Of a stretch of DNA of 64,000 nucleotides, positions 21,237-33,449 are shown one piece after another (the first letter of the stretch is position 1; every line of letters begins with the position of its first letter). The stretch covers positions 3,578,207 through 3,642,206 of the forward strand of contig NZ_CP031222.1 in NCBI RefSeq assembly GCF_003351745.1, read 5' to 3'. A program made the translations under genes and the position numbers. The DNA is from Aquirhabdus parva. Its GTDB lineage: Bacteria; Pseudomonadota; Gammaproteobacteria; Pseudomonadales; Moraxellaceae. Below the pieces are notes generated by a model. That model made no database searches, was not told the DNA's origin, and saw only the letters and a program-made list of their open reading frames with translations.

Positions 21237-22306
21237 TTAGCGCTTTTTCACCAAACCATCATCAATCAACTGCTGAAAGTGTTCGCACACTGCGGTTCGA
21301 ACATCTCGATATTCAATATGCAGGTCCCGGCGGCTACGGCTGTTATCAAAACCAATTTTATAATTCATATTACGCGCTACGAAATCCCGGGTAAACCCAT
21401 ACAGCGGTGCAATGGCCCAAAATCCGATCTTCGGTGCAGGCAACAAAGGGAAAGGATATTTAGACCCAAATTGCTTACGCAGAGCAGCACCCATTTGTAA
21501 CAAACTCAATGTCTCCCCGCACAAAATATAACGCCCATTCGCTTCAGGCGTAAATCCCGCACGGATATGCGCATCCGCCACATCTCGGACATCGACCAAA
21601 CCATTCCACATCTTCGGTGCGCCTAAACGCATCGTGCCGTCACCAAATTGCTGCAACGTACTGATGCTGGTCGAGATACTGTTAGTCGTCAGTGCAGGAC
21701 CGACTACCAGTGCTGGGTTCACACAGACCAAATCCCATCGATTCGCCTCACTTTGCTCAGCTTGTAACTTCCACGCTTCACGTTCAGCAATGGTTTTAGA
21801 GTAGAGATAAGGCTGATGATCCACACTACTGGTGGTATTCCAATGACTTTCATTAAAATGCCATTCGGAACGTTCAAGGCATCTTGTGCATCGCCATAGG
21901 TCGCGGCAACACTTGAGGTCAACACGACACGTTTTACGCTCGGTGTATGTTCAACGGTACGCAGTACATTGCGCGTGCCTTCCAGCGCAGGGCGAACCAG
22001 CGCCTCATAGGCATCGACAAATCCCGTAATGATAAAAGGGGATGCGGTATGGATGACCAATTCACAGCCCGTCATGGGATCGACAAATTCACATTGATTC
22101 AACAGATCTGCTTTAAAAAGTTTTAGCGTTCCCGGGCTATTGGCCGCAATTTTTTGCAGATGTCCGACACTACTGGCCTTGCTCGGATCACGTACTGTGG
22201 CATGAACAGTATGCCCCGCTTCCAGCAAGCCTTTAACGATCCAGCCGGCCACATAGCCGCTGGCGCCCGTCACCAATATCGGCGCTTTAGGATCAATGAT
22301 TGTCAT
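21237..22306 (-). pseudogene. NAD-dependent epimerase/reductase (dihydroflavonol reductase type), frameshifted
   Basis: Two overlapping frames encode one extended-SDR protein of about 356 residues. The N-terminal frame starts at ATG 22306 (AGGAAAA upstream) and carries the Rossmann motif TGASGYVAGWIV and VVLTSSVAATYG. The C-terminal frame carries the catalytic YSKTIAE and continues to 21237. The natural reading shifts frame near 21865-21885, as if one base had been lost. Downstream residues in the second frame (EWHFNESHWNTTSS) look like family sequence, so the protein was intact recently. A sequencing error cannot be excluded. Confidence 0.75.
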
Positions 22307-22385
22307 TTTGTTTTCCTTTATTTTTATCTGCATCGCTAAACGTTTAACCCCCATGGATCAGGATTTCACCTCAATTATCGAGGTG

Positions 22386-22961
22386 CTATCCTGCAAAAAC
22401 ATTGACCGCCAATTGATTCAAGTACGTCTGGATATCCACTGGCCAAGCCTGCACGATTTGCTTAAATTGCACTTGATTGCCGGCATACAATGCCCGTAGT
22501 GCCTCTTCAAATCCCACTTCATTACCCGCCATCGCGGTCATCACTCGATACGTTGCTTCTTGCGCGCGTTTGATCCGATCCTTGCCTTCATTGGCACGCC
22601 GTGCATCTTCAACTAACTTACGCAGCGCTACCGAAGCGCCACCCGATTGTTGATTCAGCCACTCCCAATGTCTGGGCAGCAGCGTGATCTCACGCGCTAC
22701 TACACCCAGCTTAGGACGCCCAGCCTTACGCGGCGGCTCCGCTTCAGATACTTGAGCGACTGCACTGGGTTCAAGAGGCTTTGGAACATCAAACCAGTTC
22801 ACATCAGTCTGTATGCCAGTGTCATCTGCAAAAGCAAGGATTTGCGCCTGCGGATCAGTAGTCATCACGTGCTGTACTTGGCTGGCAATCTGCACGAGTT
22901 CACCCGTGGCAATTCGGCGCTGATGGTTAAAAACGGTATAACTGGACTGTTCAACTGACAT
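22386..22961 (-). CDS. DUF2239-family protein, possible ribbon-helix-helix regulator
   Basis: This 191-residue protein is recognised as DUF2239 (COG3644), a family without established function. The central segment, residues about 89-122 (AREITLLPRHWEWL, then GGASVALRKLVEDARR), has the strand-helix-helix layout of MetJ/Arc proteins, so DNA binding is inferred here. It is preceded by GRPKLG, an AT-hook-like basic stretch. The C-terminal helical domain is unassigned. Its promoter is covered by palindromic repeats, which would fit autoregulation. Confidence 0.75.
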   Translation of the reverse strand: MSVEQSSYTVFNHQRRIATGELVQIASQVQHVMTTDPQAQILAFADDTGIQTDVNWFDVPKPLEPSAVAQVSEAEPPRKAGRPKLGVVAREITLLPRHWEWLNQQSGGASVALRKLVEDARRANEGKDRIKRAQEATYRVMTAMAGNEVGFEEALRALYAGNQVQFKQIVQAWPVDIQTYLNQLAVNVFAG

Positions 22962-22993
22962 CTTATCTTTTCCATCAAAGCAATGATGGGACC

Positions 22994-23039
22994 ATATTAC
23001 CCGGATAGAATATAATTTTCAATATTACCCGGGTAATAT
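22994..23039 (-). promoter_or_regulatory. DUF2239 promoter overlapped by palindromic operator sites
   Basis: Read on the minus strand, TTGAAA (23022-23017) and TAATAT (22999-22994) are exactly 17 bp apart. The perfect 18-bp palindrome ATATTACCCGGGTAATAT (23022-23039) abuts and slightly overlaps the -35 box. A second copy of the ATATTACCC half-site with a degenerate partner (22994-23011) covers the -10 box. The centres are 28 bp apart. A protein bound to both would block polymerase. Confidence 0.7.
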
Positions 23040-23047
23040 GTGTGGTT

Positions 23048-23884
23048 TTATAAATAAGCTTTCACCATTTCTAAAGACTGCTGATAAAGCTGATCTGCCA
23101 GCGCAGCATCTTTAGCACGGCTCGATTGCCAATTCGGCATATGTGCGCTAACGTATTCTCCGTTACGCCCAGCCCACTCGACACCCACAGCCATCTGCGC
23201 AATCAGCTCCGCAGGACGCCGCGTTGGGATCAAAAAGTGACGCATCACCGCATATTGATACTTAGGCAGATCACGGTAGATTTCAGAATCGACCCCACCT
23301 GGATGCAAGGCATTACTGGTTACGCTAGTCCCTACCAATTGACGTGCTAAGGCATGACTAAACAGTAGATTCGCCAGTTTCGATTGACCATAAGCCGCAA
23401 CAGCACGATAAGAACCCGAAGTCATACGAAAGCTTTCCGGTTTGATATTCCCAAGCCAGTGCATGATCGAAGACAGATGCACAATCCGCCCCGCTTTGGC
23501 ACGTTTCAGTGCAGGCAGTAAAAGTTGAGTGAGCAAGAATGGCCCGACATAGTTCACGCCAAATTGCTGCTCATAGCCATCTTCAGTAAAACGCAGTGCA
23601 TCACCAAAAATCCCAGCATTATTAATCAACACATCCAACGAGTCGTAGCGCTTATTGATCAGCTCCGCTGCGGCTTTTACCGAATCAAGGCTATTGAGAT
23701 CAAGCGGAATAACATCGACCGTGCCCTTGCCCCCTAATTTCTGCAATTCAGCCTGCGCCTCAGCCGCTTTATCGGGATTACGACAGGCCAGAATCACATC
23801 TGCCCCACCCTGCACCAGCACTTTGGCCGTGGCAAAGCCGATTCCGGTATTTGCACCGGTGATAAGTACGCGTGTATTAGACAT
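23048..23884 (-). CDS. Short-chain dehydrogenase (retinol-dehydrogenase-like)
   Basis: This is a 278-residue classical SDR. The cofactor motif TGANTGIG lies near residue 9, NNAG near residue 87 and the catalytic YGQSK near residue 160. The overall pattern, with LHPGGVDSEIYRDLP after the active site, resembles the retinol dehydrogenase/WW-domain oxidoreductase group; the substrate is unknown. The ATG at 23884 has GGAG about 9 bp upstream. It is followed by the DUF2239 promoter, and its own upstream 295 bp carries no other gene. Confidence 0.85.
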   Translation of the reverse strand: MSNTRVLITGANTGIGFATAKVLVQGGADVILACRNPDKAAEAQAELQKLGGKGTVDVIPLDLNSLDSVKAAAELINKRYDSLDVLINNAGIFGDALRFTEDGYEQQFGVNYVGPFLLTQLLLPALKRAKAGRIVHLSSIMHWLGNIKPESFRMTSGSYRAVAAYGQSKLANLLFSHALARQLVGTSVTSNALHPGGVDSEIYRDLPKYQYAVMRHFLIPTRRPAELIAQMAVGVEWAGRNGEYVSAHMPNWQSSRAKDAALADQLYQQSLEMVKAYL

Positions 23885-24179
23885 ATCGTGTTGCTCCAAT
23901 AGGAGAGATCGGAAAAAGAATTGCGCCAGTTATACATGCTGACAACAAATATTGTCAAATTAAATCATAAATATCGATGAATCAAAAATTTCAATCAGAG
24001 CTTTGGATTAAATATTTAAATATATTCACATTATTTAAGAGTATTTTTGCTTTTCTGATGATCATCAGGGATGACATTACACTTTTCCGTTTCCTTATAT
24101 GGAAAGCCTGACCAAGCTAGCCATCACATACACGTTGACGAGCAATGCCTATGTCCAAGACATTGCCCATCCTTACACT

Positions 24180-24698
24180 TTAGTTGACAGGTGCAGCAAC
24201 GATCTCCTGCGCTTTCCATAAGCGATATTTCAGCTCATAGCCATTGGGCACAAAGACCACAACCGGCAAACGACTGTTATAGCGCACAAGCTTGGTGGCA
24301 CCCGTGACAAATTTCTCTGTCTCGGCCTGATGAGGACAAGCCATCATGGTCGAACTCATCTGACCTTGGGTCGTAAACTCATAATAGGTATAACCCCATC
24401 CACTTAGATCTTTTTCAGCAATATTGCCATTTAGACGATGGATATTACAGTCAACTTTTGCCGTTTTCCCTGCGATCAATTCGACCTGATAGTTGTCATC
24501 GTTACCCGTTGCAGGGACGTGAATAACATAGCGCTGAAAGCCGGCTTGGGCTTTAGGAAAGGGAGCTAAGTTTTTCAAGCTCTCAGGATTAATAGATGGT
24601 GCATTAACAGTCACGGCATCCTGAGGCTGAGCGGATGTGGCATGCACGGCACAAGCAGTCGATAGGATGGACAACAGGACTACAGGTAGAGATTTCAT
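24180..24698 (-). CDS. eco: Ecotin, periplasmic serine-protease inhibitor
   Basis: Ecotin is a periplasmic dimer that inhibits a wide range of serine proteases, including neutrophil elastase and trypsin. The 172-residue precursor has an N-terminal signal sequence (MKSLPVVLLSILSTACAVHA). Family landmarks are LAPFPKAQAGFQRYVIHVP and the loop STMMACP, where the reactive P1 residue is methionine as in E. coli ecotin. The ATG at 24698 follows AGGATAC. The gene stands alone upstream of thiC on the same strand. Confidence 0.93.
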   Translation of the reverse strand: MKSLPVVLLSILSTACAVHATSAQPQDAVTVNAPSINPESLKNLAPFPKAQAGFQRYVIHVPATGNDDNYQVELIAGKTAKVDCNIHRLNGNIAEKDLSGWGYTYYEFTTQGQMSSTMMACPHQAETEKFVTGATKLVRYNSRLPVVVFVPNGYELKYRLWKAQEIVAAPVN

Positions 24699-24750
24699 CA
24701 AAGTATCCTAATGTTATAAATGACTATGGTTAAAATTTATTTTTAATAAT

Positions 24751-24782
24751 AAAAAAATCGCATAACAATCTGTCATGCGATT
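24751..24782 (-). terminator. Rho-independent terminator of thiC
   Basis: An 8-bp stem AATCGCAT/ATGCGATT (24756-24763 and 24775-24782) is followed on the minus strand by a T-run. It lies 33 bp past the thiC stop. Confidence 0.85.
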
Positions 24783-24814
24783 CTAAAGTAACAAACAAGC
24801 TCAATAACAAATAC

Positions 24815-26722
<1,908 letters not shown>

Positions 26723-26807
26723 TTAGAGTGAACTATAGCCTTTAAGCGGCTCAAGGGCTATGGTTGCATGACATTACTGACACTTTTAACACGATGATTA
26801 ACGTTTG

Positions 26808-27878
26808 ATGATTGTAAAAACAGCAACAGCGCAAAAGATCCAAGGTGAACAGACGGCTCAGCATTTTTCTCAGCAATTACTGACCTGGTTTGATCAGCAC
26901 GGTCGCCATGACCTCCCGTGGCAGGTCGTGGATGATCCCTACAAAGTCTGGGTTTCCGAAATTATGCTGCAGCAGACTCAAGTCAAAACCGTACTGACCT
27001 ACTTTGAGCGCTTTATGCAGCGCTTTCCCACAGTGGCGGATTTAGGCCAAGCCGACTGGAATGACGTTGCGCCTTACTGGGCGGGGCTGGGCTACTATGC
27101 CCGCGCCAGAAACCTGCACAAAGCAGCCGGAATCGTGGCGGCGCAGGGCACGTTTCCCCAAACGCTTGAACAATGGATAGAATTACCAGGAATTGGTCCC
27201 TCAACCGCAGGTGCGTTGATGTCTTTAGGCCTGCGCAAGTACGGCGTGATTATGGACGGCAACGTCAAACGCGTACTCAGCCGCTATTTGGCGCTTGAGG
27301 GCGACAGCACAAGCTCAGCATTCCTCAAAAATATCTGGCAAATCGCTGCCGATTTTACCCCACAAGATCGCACCCATGACTACAATCAGGCGATCATGGA
27401 TTTAGGGGCAACCATCTGCACGCCCAAAAAACCACTCTGTCTGTACTGCCCGATGCAAAGTGATTGCACGGCATTTCAGCACAATCGTGTACTCACCCTG
27501 CCGGAGAAACCAGCACGCAAAACGATGCCCACTCGCCACGCCAATGTGCTGCTACTCGAAGACCATCACCAACTACTCTGGCAACAACGACCGCCTGAAG
27601 GGCTTTGGGGCGGTCTATGGTGCCTACCCATCATTGATGACGTGGACAGCAGCCTAGCGGATCAACTGGTGACTTTAAATTTAAAAAACAGCGAAAAAGG
27701 CAAACAAATCCGCCATACCTTTACGCACTTTCATTGGGAATTGCAGGCGATTCATGTCGTTGTACATAAGGCTCAAAAAGAACACCTTGAACAGATTTTC
27801 ACACCAACGCGCTGGATGAGCCGCACTGAAGCTTTTGCAGCGGGCGTGCCGGAAGCCATGCGCAAACTATTAAGTTAA
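26808..27878 (+). CDS. mutY: A/G-specific adenine glycosylase
   Basis: MutY removes adenine mispaired with 8-oxoguanine (356 residues). The catalytic glutamate is in VSEIMLQQTQV near residue 46 and the helix-hairpin-helix is ELPGIGPSTAG near residue 128. The catalytic aspartate is in YNQAIMDLGA, and the iron-sulfur ligands follow the standard spacing C-x6-C-x2-C-x5-C in the segment CTPKKPLCLYCPMQSDC. A NUDIX-like C-terminal domain for 8-oxoG recognition follows from about residue 235. ATG 26808 is used although no clear ribosome site precedes it. Confidence 0.96.
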   Translation: MIVKTATAQKIQGEQTAQHFSQQLLTWFDQHGRHDLPWQVVDDPYKVWVSEIMLQQTQVKTVLTYFERFMQRFPTVADLGQADWNDVAPYWAGLGYYARARNLHKAAGIVAAQGTFPQTLEQWIELPGIGPSTAGALMSLGLRKYGVIMDGNVKRVLSRYLALEGDSTSSAFLKNIWQIAADFTPQDRTHDYNQAIMDLGATICTPKKPLCLYCPMQSDCTAFQHNRVLTLPEKPARKTMPTRHANVLLLEDHHQLLWQQRPPEGLWGGLWCLPIIDDVDSSLADQLVTLNLKNSEKGKQIRHTFTHFHWELQAIHVVVHKAQKEHLEQIFTPTRWMSRTEAFAAGVPEAMRKLLS

Positions 27879-27908
27879 CTCGTTCACATTTTTATTTTCT
27901 TAAAATAG

Positions 27909-27937
27909 ATATGGCGCATCAAAAATTTGCGCCATAT
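27909..27937 (+). terminator. Stem-loop after mutY, possible terminator
   Basis: A perfect 10-bp inverted repeat ATATGGCGCA/TGCGCCATAT with a 9-nt loop begins 30 bp after the mutY stop. It lacks a T-run, so termination would be weak or would need Rho. Confidence 0.4.
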
Positions 27938-27949
27938 ATCCCCAACAAC

Positions 27950-27997
27950 ATGCCATTAATGGCATAAGCAGATGATCTTTGATATCTGCTATGGCAT
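27950..27997 (+). promoter_or_regulatory. Leader with alternative hairpins upstream of the phosphohexomutase gene
   Basis: ATGCCAT at 27950-27956 can pair with the adjacent ATGGCAT (27959-27965) in a tight hairpin that includes the 14-bp palindrome TGCCATTAATGGCA. It can also pair with the distal ATGGCAT (27991-27997), enclosing an inner stem AGCAGAT/ATCTGCT (27967-27973 and 27984-27990). The two folds are mutually exclusive. Whether this is transcribed leader or operator DNA is unknown. Confidence 0.35.
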
Positions 27998-28076
27998 ACT
28001 CCACACAACCAATTTACGACGAAAATAACTGTCGTTTTTCATTATCCTACTCGAAATTTATAACTGAGCACGAATT

Positions 28077-29462
28077 ATGAAGCTGACTTGTTTTAAAGCC
28101 TACGATATTCGAGGCAAACTGGGCACTGAACTAAATGAATCTATTGCCTATAATATCGGTCGCGCTTATGGACAACTATTACAGCCAAAAAAAATTGTGG
28201 TCGGCGCAGATATCCGCCCTACCAGTCACACACTGAAGATGGCGATTGCGCAAGGCCTTATGGACAGCGGCGTCGATGTCATTGATATTGGGATGACCGG
28301 AACTGAAGAAGTCTACTTCGCTTCATTTCATCTAGATGTCGATGGCGGCATCGAAGTCACTGCCAGCCATAATCCCATGGATTATAACGGCATGAAACTG
28401 GTCAAGAAAAATGCCCAGCCGATTAGTGGTGATACTGGCCTGCTCGACATTAAGGCATTGGCTGAAACCGAAGCGTTCACACCGATTACTCACAAAGGGA
28501 CACTCACTGAAGTGTCTATTTTAGAAGACTACGTCACCCACCTACTCACCTATCTCGATATTCCCAACATTAAACCGCTTAAAATTGTAGTCAACGCGGG
28601 TAACGGAGCGGCAGGTCATGTGATTGACGCTTTAGAAAGCCGTTTTGCTATCCTCAACATCCCAATTTCGTTCATTAAAATTCACCATGAAGCCGATGGC
28701 AGCTTCCCCAATGGCATTCCTAACCCGATCCTGCTGGAAAATCGTGCGGCCACGATTGAGGCCGTGAAAACCCATCATGCCGACTTTGGTGTCGCTTGGG
28801 ATGGTGACTTCGATCGTTGTTTCTTGTTTGATGAGCACGGCGTGTTTATTGAGGGATATTATATCGTAGGTTTATTGGCTCAGGCCTTCCTACTCAAAAA
28901 TCCTGGTGAGAAAATTATCCATGATCCTCGTCTGACTTGGAATACTATCGATATCGCTCAGCAGTCCGGAGGCGAAGCCATCCAGTGCAAAACGGGTCAT
29001 GCCTTTATTAAAGAGCGGATGCGCAAAGAAAATGCCATCTACGGTGGAGAAATGAGTGCACATCACTATTTCCGTGATTTCGCTTATTGTGACAGCGGCA
29101 TGATTCCATGGCTTTTAGCCGTTAACCTCGTCAGCAATACTGGTAAAGGTCTGTCCACACTGGTAAAAGAGCGGATGGCGGCTTATCCATGTAGCGGTGA
29201 AATCAACTTCCGCGTTGATAATAGTGCGGCGATCATTGACAAAATCCTACAGCACTACAGCACGGGCAATCCTGAATTGGATAAAACTGATGGCTTAAGC
29301 TTGTCTTTTGCAGATTGGCGCTTTAACCTGCGCACCTCAAATACCGAGCCGTTATTGCGACTCAATGTTGAAGCACGTGGTCCTGATGCACAGGCCATCA
29401 TGACAGCACGCACTGCAGAGCTACAAGCGCTCATTGGTGCAGAGCCGCAAAATAGCTATTAA
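28077..29462 (+). CDS. manB: Phosphomannomutase/phosphoglucomutase
   Basis: This 461-residue alpha-D-phosphohexomutase interconverts hexose 1- and 6-phosphates for sugar-nucleotide synthesis. The catalytic phosphoserine lies in [13 protein letters not shown] near residue 98. The magnesium loop is [11 protein letters not shown] near residue 238, and the phosphate-binding loop [12 protein letters not shown] is near residue 420. The N-terminus CFKAYDIRG is typical of the ManB/AlgC group. It is the first gene of the surface-glycan locus. Whether mannose or glucose phosphate is the main substrate cannot be told. Confidence 0.9.
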   Translation: MKLTCFKAYDIRGKLGTELNESIAYNIGRAYGQLLQPKKIVVGADIRPTSHTLKMAIAQGLMDSGVDVIDIGMTGTEEVYFASFHLDVDGGIEVTASHNPMDYNGMKLVKKNAQPISGDTGLLDIKALAETEAFTPITHKGTLTEVSILEDYVTHLLTYLDIPNIKPLKIVVNAGNGAAGHVIDALESRFAILNIPISFIKIHHEADGSFPNGIPNPILLENRAATIEAVKTHHADFGVAWDGDFDRCFLFDEHGVFIEGYYIVGLLAQAFLLKNPGEKIIHDPRLTWNTIDIAQQSGGEAIQCKTGHAFIKERMRKENAIYGGEMSAHHYFRDFAYCDSGMIPWLLAVNLVSNTGKGLSTLVKERMAAYPCSGEINFRVDNSAAIIDKILQHYSTGNPELDKTDGLSLSFADWRFNLRTSNTEPLLRLNVEARGPDAQAIMTARTAELQALIGAEPQNSY

Positions 29463-29523
29463 CGCTATACTAAAGCTTTGCCCATGCATATGAAATCACT
29501 CAGTTTTTAGAGATATATGAATA

Positions 29524-30477
29524 ATGTTCGATTCAGATTATGAAACTTCAAGCATCGCTATTTTGATGTGTACTTACAATGGGGAAAAATATCTTGAGGA
29601 ACAGCTTCAGTCTTTTGAAAAACAATCTTTTAAAAACTGGACTCTTTATATTTCTGACGATGGTTCAAAAGATGCTACCTTTGACATTTTAAACAGTTAC
29701 AAGACTAAGTGGCAGGGACTGTATGGAAGAGAAAAACTGATTATTTCCCATGGTCCTCGTCAAGGCTTTGCACAAAATTTCCTGTCCATTACATCGGACT
29801 CTACTATTCAAGCAAACTATTATGCTTATTCTGATCAAGATGATATTTGGTTAGAGGATAAATTGGCTCGAGCAGTCAATAATTTGGCCAAATTGGATAA
29901 CAATATACCCTTACTTTATTCTAGCCGCACAAAACTCATTAATGAAAATCATGAAGACTTAGGACTTTCTCCTTTGTATACAAAACCACCATCATTCAAA
30001 AATGCACTTGTGCAAAATATTGCTGGAGGTAATACAATGGTCTTCAATGAAAATCTTCGATCAATAATCGTGGCCGGGCATAGTAACTCAACAATACATT
30101 TTCACGATTGGTGGCTTTACCTTGTTGCAACTGCGAGTGGTGGCGAAGTTATTTATGACCAGCAGCCGTCATTACTATATCGACAACACTCAAACAATCT
30201 CATAGGCTCAAAAAGTGGCATCCGTGAAAATTTCAATCGACTAAAGCGTATATTTTTTGGCAAATTTAAGAGTAATACTGATCAGAATATTGCTGCATTA
30301 TCAGATATTAAAATATATTTAACCCCTAGTAACTTTCAAATTCTTGAGAATTATAAAGAGGCTCGTAAGGCTCTGCTCTTCAAAAAAATTTACTTATTAA
30401 TCAGACTCGGAATTTATCGACAAACACATATCGGTCAATTAAGTTTAATGATTGCAGCAATTTTTAATCGTATTTAA
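29524..30477 (+). CDS. Glycosyltransferase family 2 (rhamnosyltransferase-like)
   Basis: This is a 317-residue GT-A fold transferase. The N-terminal nucleotide-binding segment is ILMCTYNGEKYLEEQLQSF with DDGSKDAT following near residue 49. The acidic motif YSDQDDIW near residue 100 is the metal-binding region typical of RfbF/rhamnosyltransferase-like members, which fits the dTDP-rhamnose genes directly downstream. The gene is clearly more AT-rich than manB and rmlB on either side. Confidence 0.8.
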   Translation: MFDSDYETSSIAILMCTYNGEKYLEEQLQSFEKQSFKNWTLYISDDGSKDATFDILNSYKTKWQGLYGREKLIISHGPRQGFAQNFLSITSDSTIQANYYAYSDQDDIWLEDKLARAVNNLAKLDNNIPLLYSSRTKLINENHEDLGLSPLYTKPPSFKNALVQNIAGGNTMVFNENLRSIIVAGHSNSTIHFHDWWLYLVATASGGEVIYDQQPSLLYRQHSNNLIGSKSGIRENFNRLKRIFFGKFKSNTDQNIAALSDIKIYLTPSNFQILENYKEARKALLFKKIYLLIRLGIYRQTHIGQLSLMIAAIFNRI

Positions 30478-30513
30478 GAAATCAATAGCTATTAAATATA
30501 GTGGACGTTCATT

Positions 30514-31575
30514 ATGGCAATTTTGGTAACAGGCGCAGCAGGCTTTATTGGCAGTAACTTTGTTTTGGATTGGATTGCTCATCACGATGAGCTCGTAATC
30601 AGCTTGGACAAATTAACCTATGCAGGGAATCTTGCAAATTTAGCCTCGGTGGCATCCAACCCACAGCATCTTTTTGTGCAAGCAGATATCGCAGATACGG
30701 ACATCATTAGCGAATTACTCTCCAAGCATGACGTCAGAGCCGTCCTCAATTTTGCAGCAGAAAGCCATGTTGATCGCTCCATTACTGGTCCTGAAGAATT
30801 TATCCAAACCAATATTGTCGGCACCTTCAAACTGCTTGAAACTGTGCGTACGTATTGGTCTGCGCTTGATGAAAAGCCTAAAGCAGAATTCCGCTTCCTG
30901 CATGTCTCCACGGATGAAGTCTACGGATCCTTAAGTAAAACTGATCCAGCATTCAGCGAGACCAACCGCTATGAACCCAATAGCCCGTACTCTGCAAGTA
31001 AGGCGGCATCAGATCACTTGGTTCGCGCATATCACCATACCTACGGTCTACCTGTACTAACGACTAACTGTTCAAACAATTATGGTCCATATCACTTCCC
31101 TGAAAAACTGATTCCATTGTGCATCTTAAACGCACTCAGCGGTAAAAACCTACCGATATACGGAGACGGACAACAAATTCGTGACTGGCTATACGTCACC
31201 GACCACTGCAGCGCAATCCGTCGTGTTTTAGAAGCCGGCACCTTGGGTGAAACATACAACGTAGGCGGCTGGAATGAAAAAGCCAACCTAGATGTCGTCA
31301 ATACCTTATGCAGCATCCTAGATGAATTAAAGCCTCGCGCAGATGGCCAACCTTATAAAACCCAAATCGTCTTTGTCAAAGACCGTGCGGGACATGATCG
31401 TCGCTATGCCATAGATGCCACCAAACTTGAGCGTGAACTCGGCTGGAAACCGGCGGAGACCTTTGAAACAGGTATTCGTAAAACGGTTGAATGGTATCTC
31501 GCCAATCAAGCATGGGTGAGCAATGTCACCAGTGGTGCATATCGTGACTGGGTTAGTCAGCAATACCAAGCATGA
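30514..31575 (+). CDS. rfbB: dTDP-glucose 4,6-dehydratase
   Basis: RmlB/RfbB performs the second step of dTDP-L-rhamnose synthesis (353 residues). The NAD-binding motif TGAAGFIG lies near residue 6, and the substrate motif HVSTDEVYG is near residue 130. The catalytic YSASK is near residue 159. The stop overlaps the next start by 4 bp. Confidence 0.96.
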   Translation: MAILVTGAAGFIGSNFVLDWIAHHDELVISLDKLTYAGNLANLASVASNPQHLFVQADIADTDIISELLSKHDVRAVLNFAAESHVDRSITGPEEFIQTNIVGTFKLLETVRTYWSALDEKPKAEFRFLHVSTDEVYGSLSKTDPAFSETNRYEPNSPYSASKAASDHLVRAYHHTYGLPVLTTNCSNNYGPYHFPEKLIPLCILNALSGKNLPIYGDGQQIRDWLYVTDHCSAIRRVLEAGTLGETYNVGGWNEKANLDVVNTLCSILDELKPRADGQPYKTQIVFVKDRAGHDRRYAIDATKLERELGWKPAETFETGIRKTVEWYLANQAWVSNVTSGAYRDWVSQQYQA

Positions 31576-32483
31576 GTGCCACTATCTTGAAAATCCTTTT
31601 ACTGGGTAAAAATGGGCAGGTCGGCTGGGAGCTTCAACGCGCCTTAAGCCCACTTGGAGAGCTACGTGCTTATGATCGTTCAGTTGCTAATTTGGATGAT
31701 CCAGAATCGTTGCGTGAGCTCATTCGTGAATATGCACCGCATGTCATCGTCAATGCCGCCGCCTATACCGCGGTTGATAAAGCGGAAAGTGATGTGGACA
31801 GCGCGAAGCGGATTAATGCCCTTTCAGTTGCAGTCCTTGCTGAAGAAAGCAAACGCTTAGACGGTTTACTCATTCACTACTCGACAGACTATGTCTTTGA
31901 TGGTCACAAAGAAAGTCCTTATGTTGAAACTGATACAACCGCACCATTAAGTGTTTATGGTCAAACGAAGCGCGATGGTGAAATTGCCATCGCAACCTCG
32001 GGTTGCAAGCACCTCATTTTTAGAACCAGTTGGGTCTTTGCTAGTCGCGGTGGCAATTTTGCCAAGACCATGCTTCGGCTCGCGGCGGAACGTGAAAGTC
32101 TGAATGTGGTGGCTGATCAATTTGGCGCTCCCACCAGTGCTGAACTCATTGCGGATGTCACAGCACTGGCGATTTATCGTCTGCACCATGATGCGGCATT
32201 GGCGGAGAAAGCCTCCGGCATCTACCATTTGGTCGCCTCTGGTGAGACCAGTTGGCATGGCTATGCACAATTCGTTATAGCAGAAGCTATTAAATTGGGA
32301 CGCTCACTGAAAACAACACCAACAGAGGTGCATCCGATCCCCGCATCGGCCTATCCCGTACCGGCTGCACGCCCACACAACTCACGGCTACAAACTCAAA
32401 AACTACAAAACTTATTGGGCATCAAACTACCCAACTGGCAATATCATGTACAACGTTTGATCCATGAACTTGTTCAATCATAA
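31572..32483 (+). CDS. rfbD: dTDP-4-dehydrorhamnose reductase
   Basis: RmlD/RfbD reduces the keto sugar to dTDP-L-rhamnose using NADPH (303 residues). The cofactor motif GKNGQVGW is at the N-terminus, the substrate segment YSTDYVFDG lies near residue 101 and the catalytic YGQTK lies near residue 129. It is translationally coupled to rfbB by a 4-bp overlap. Confidence 0.95.
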   Translation: MSATILKILLLGKNGQVGWELQRALSPLGELRAYDRSVANLDDPESLRELIREYAPHVIVNAAAYTAVDKAESDVDSAKRINALSVAVLAEESKRLDGLLIHYSTDYVFDGHKESPYVETDTTAPLSVYGQTKRDGEIAIATSGCKHLIFRTSWVFASRGGNFAKTMLRLAAERESLNVVADQFGAPTSAELIADVTALAIYRLHHDAALAEKASGIYHLVASGETSWHGYAQFVIAEAIKLGRSLKTTPTEVHPIPASAYPVPAARPHNSRLQTQKLQNLLGIKLPNWQYHVQRLIHELVQS

Positions 32484-32567
32484 TTTGTGATTGGGATGGA
32501 TTATTTTATGATGTGTAACAACCGATAACTCAATATTGAGATCTCAACAAATTCGAGTAAAACGACT

Positions 32568-33449
32568 ATGAAACGTAAAGGTATTATTTTAGCGGGTGGT
32601 TCAGGTACACGCCTTCATCCTGCAACCTTGGCAATCTCTAAACAACTTTTGCCAGTCTACGATAAGCCAATGGTGTACTACCCACTGTCCACCTTAATGC
32701 TCGCAGGTATTCGTGAGATCCTGATTATCTCTACCCCTCAAGATATTCCTCGCTATCAACAACTTTTGGGTGACGGAAGTCAATGGGGTATTTCTTTAAG
32801 CTATATCGTTCAACCCAGCCCTGATGGTTTGGCGCAAGCCTTTATCTTGGGTGAAGAATTTATCGGTGAAGACCAGTGTGCATTGGTACTCGGTGACAAT
32901 ATCTTCTTTGGTCATGACTTTAAACTACTTCTGGCAAATGCAAGTGCCAAAGAATCAGGTGCGACCGTCTTTGCTTACCACGTTCATGATCCAGAGCGTT
33001 ATGGCGTTGCTGAATTTGATAAAGCCGGTAAAGTACTGTCTTTAGAAGAAAAACCAAAGCAGCCTAAATCAAACTATGCGATCACTGGTCTTTATTTCTA
33101 TGATAAAGATGTGGTTAAGCTTGCCAAACAAATCAAACCCTCGCCACGTGGTGAGCTTGAGATCACCGATCTCAATCAATTGTATTTAGATCAAGGTAAC
33201 CTTTCGGTTGAGCTCATGGGACGTGGACATGCTTGGCTCGATACCGGGACGCATGACTCATTACTTGAAGCCAGTCAGTTCATTGCAACCGTTGAAAAAC
33301 GCCAAGGCTTAAAGATCGCATGCCCAGAAGAGATTGCATTCCACAGCAACTGGATTAACCGCGAACAATTGGCTGAGCTAGCCAAACCGCTTGCCAAAAA
33401 TGGTTATGGTCAATATCTACTCAACTTATTGAAAGAGCATATATTCTGA
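32568..33449 (+). CDS. rfbA: Glucose-1-phosphate thymidylyltransferase
   Basis: RmlA/RfbA activates glucose-1-phosphate with dTTP, the first step to dTDP-rhamnose (293 residues). The nucleotidyltransferase signature is [20 protein letters not shown] at the N-terminus. [13 protein letters not shown] near residue 105 holds a catalytic aspartate. Its stop overlaps the rfbC start by one base. Confidence 0.97.
   Translation: MKRKGIILAGGSGTRLHPATLAISKQLLPVYDKPMVYYPLSTLMLAGIREILIISTPQDIPRYQQLLGDGSQWGISLSYIVQPSPDGLAQAFILGEEFIGEDQCALVLGDNIFFGHDFKLLLANASAKESGATVFAYHVHDPERYGVAEFDKAGKVLSLEEKPKQPKSNYAITGLYFYDKDVVKLAKQIKPSPRGELEITDLNQLYLDQGNLSVELMGRGHAWLDTGTHDSLLEASQFIATVEKRQGLKIACPEEIAFHSNWINREQLAELAKPLAKNGYGQYLLNLLKEHIF

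Noticed and set aside
24180-24698. Lipoprotein signal in ecotin (STAC before a cysteine)
   Set aside because: The lipobox lacks the required Leu-like residue at -3; a normal signal peptide fits better.
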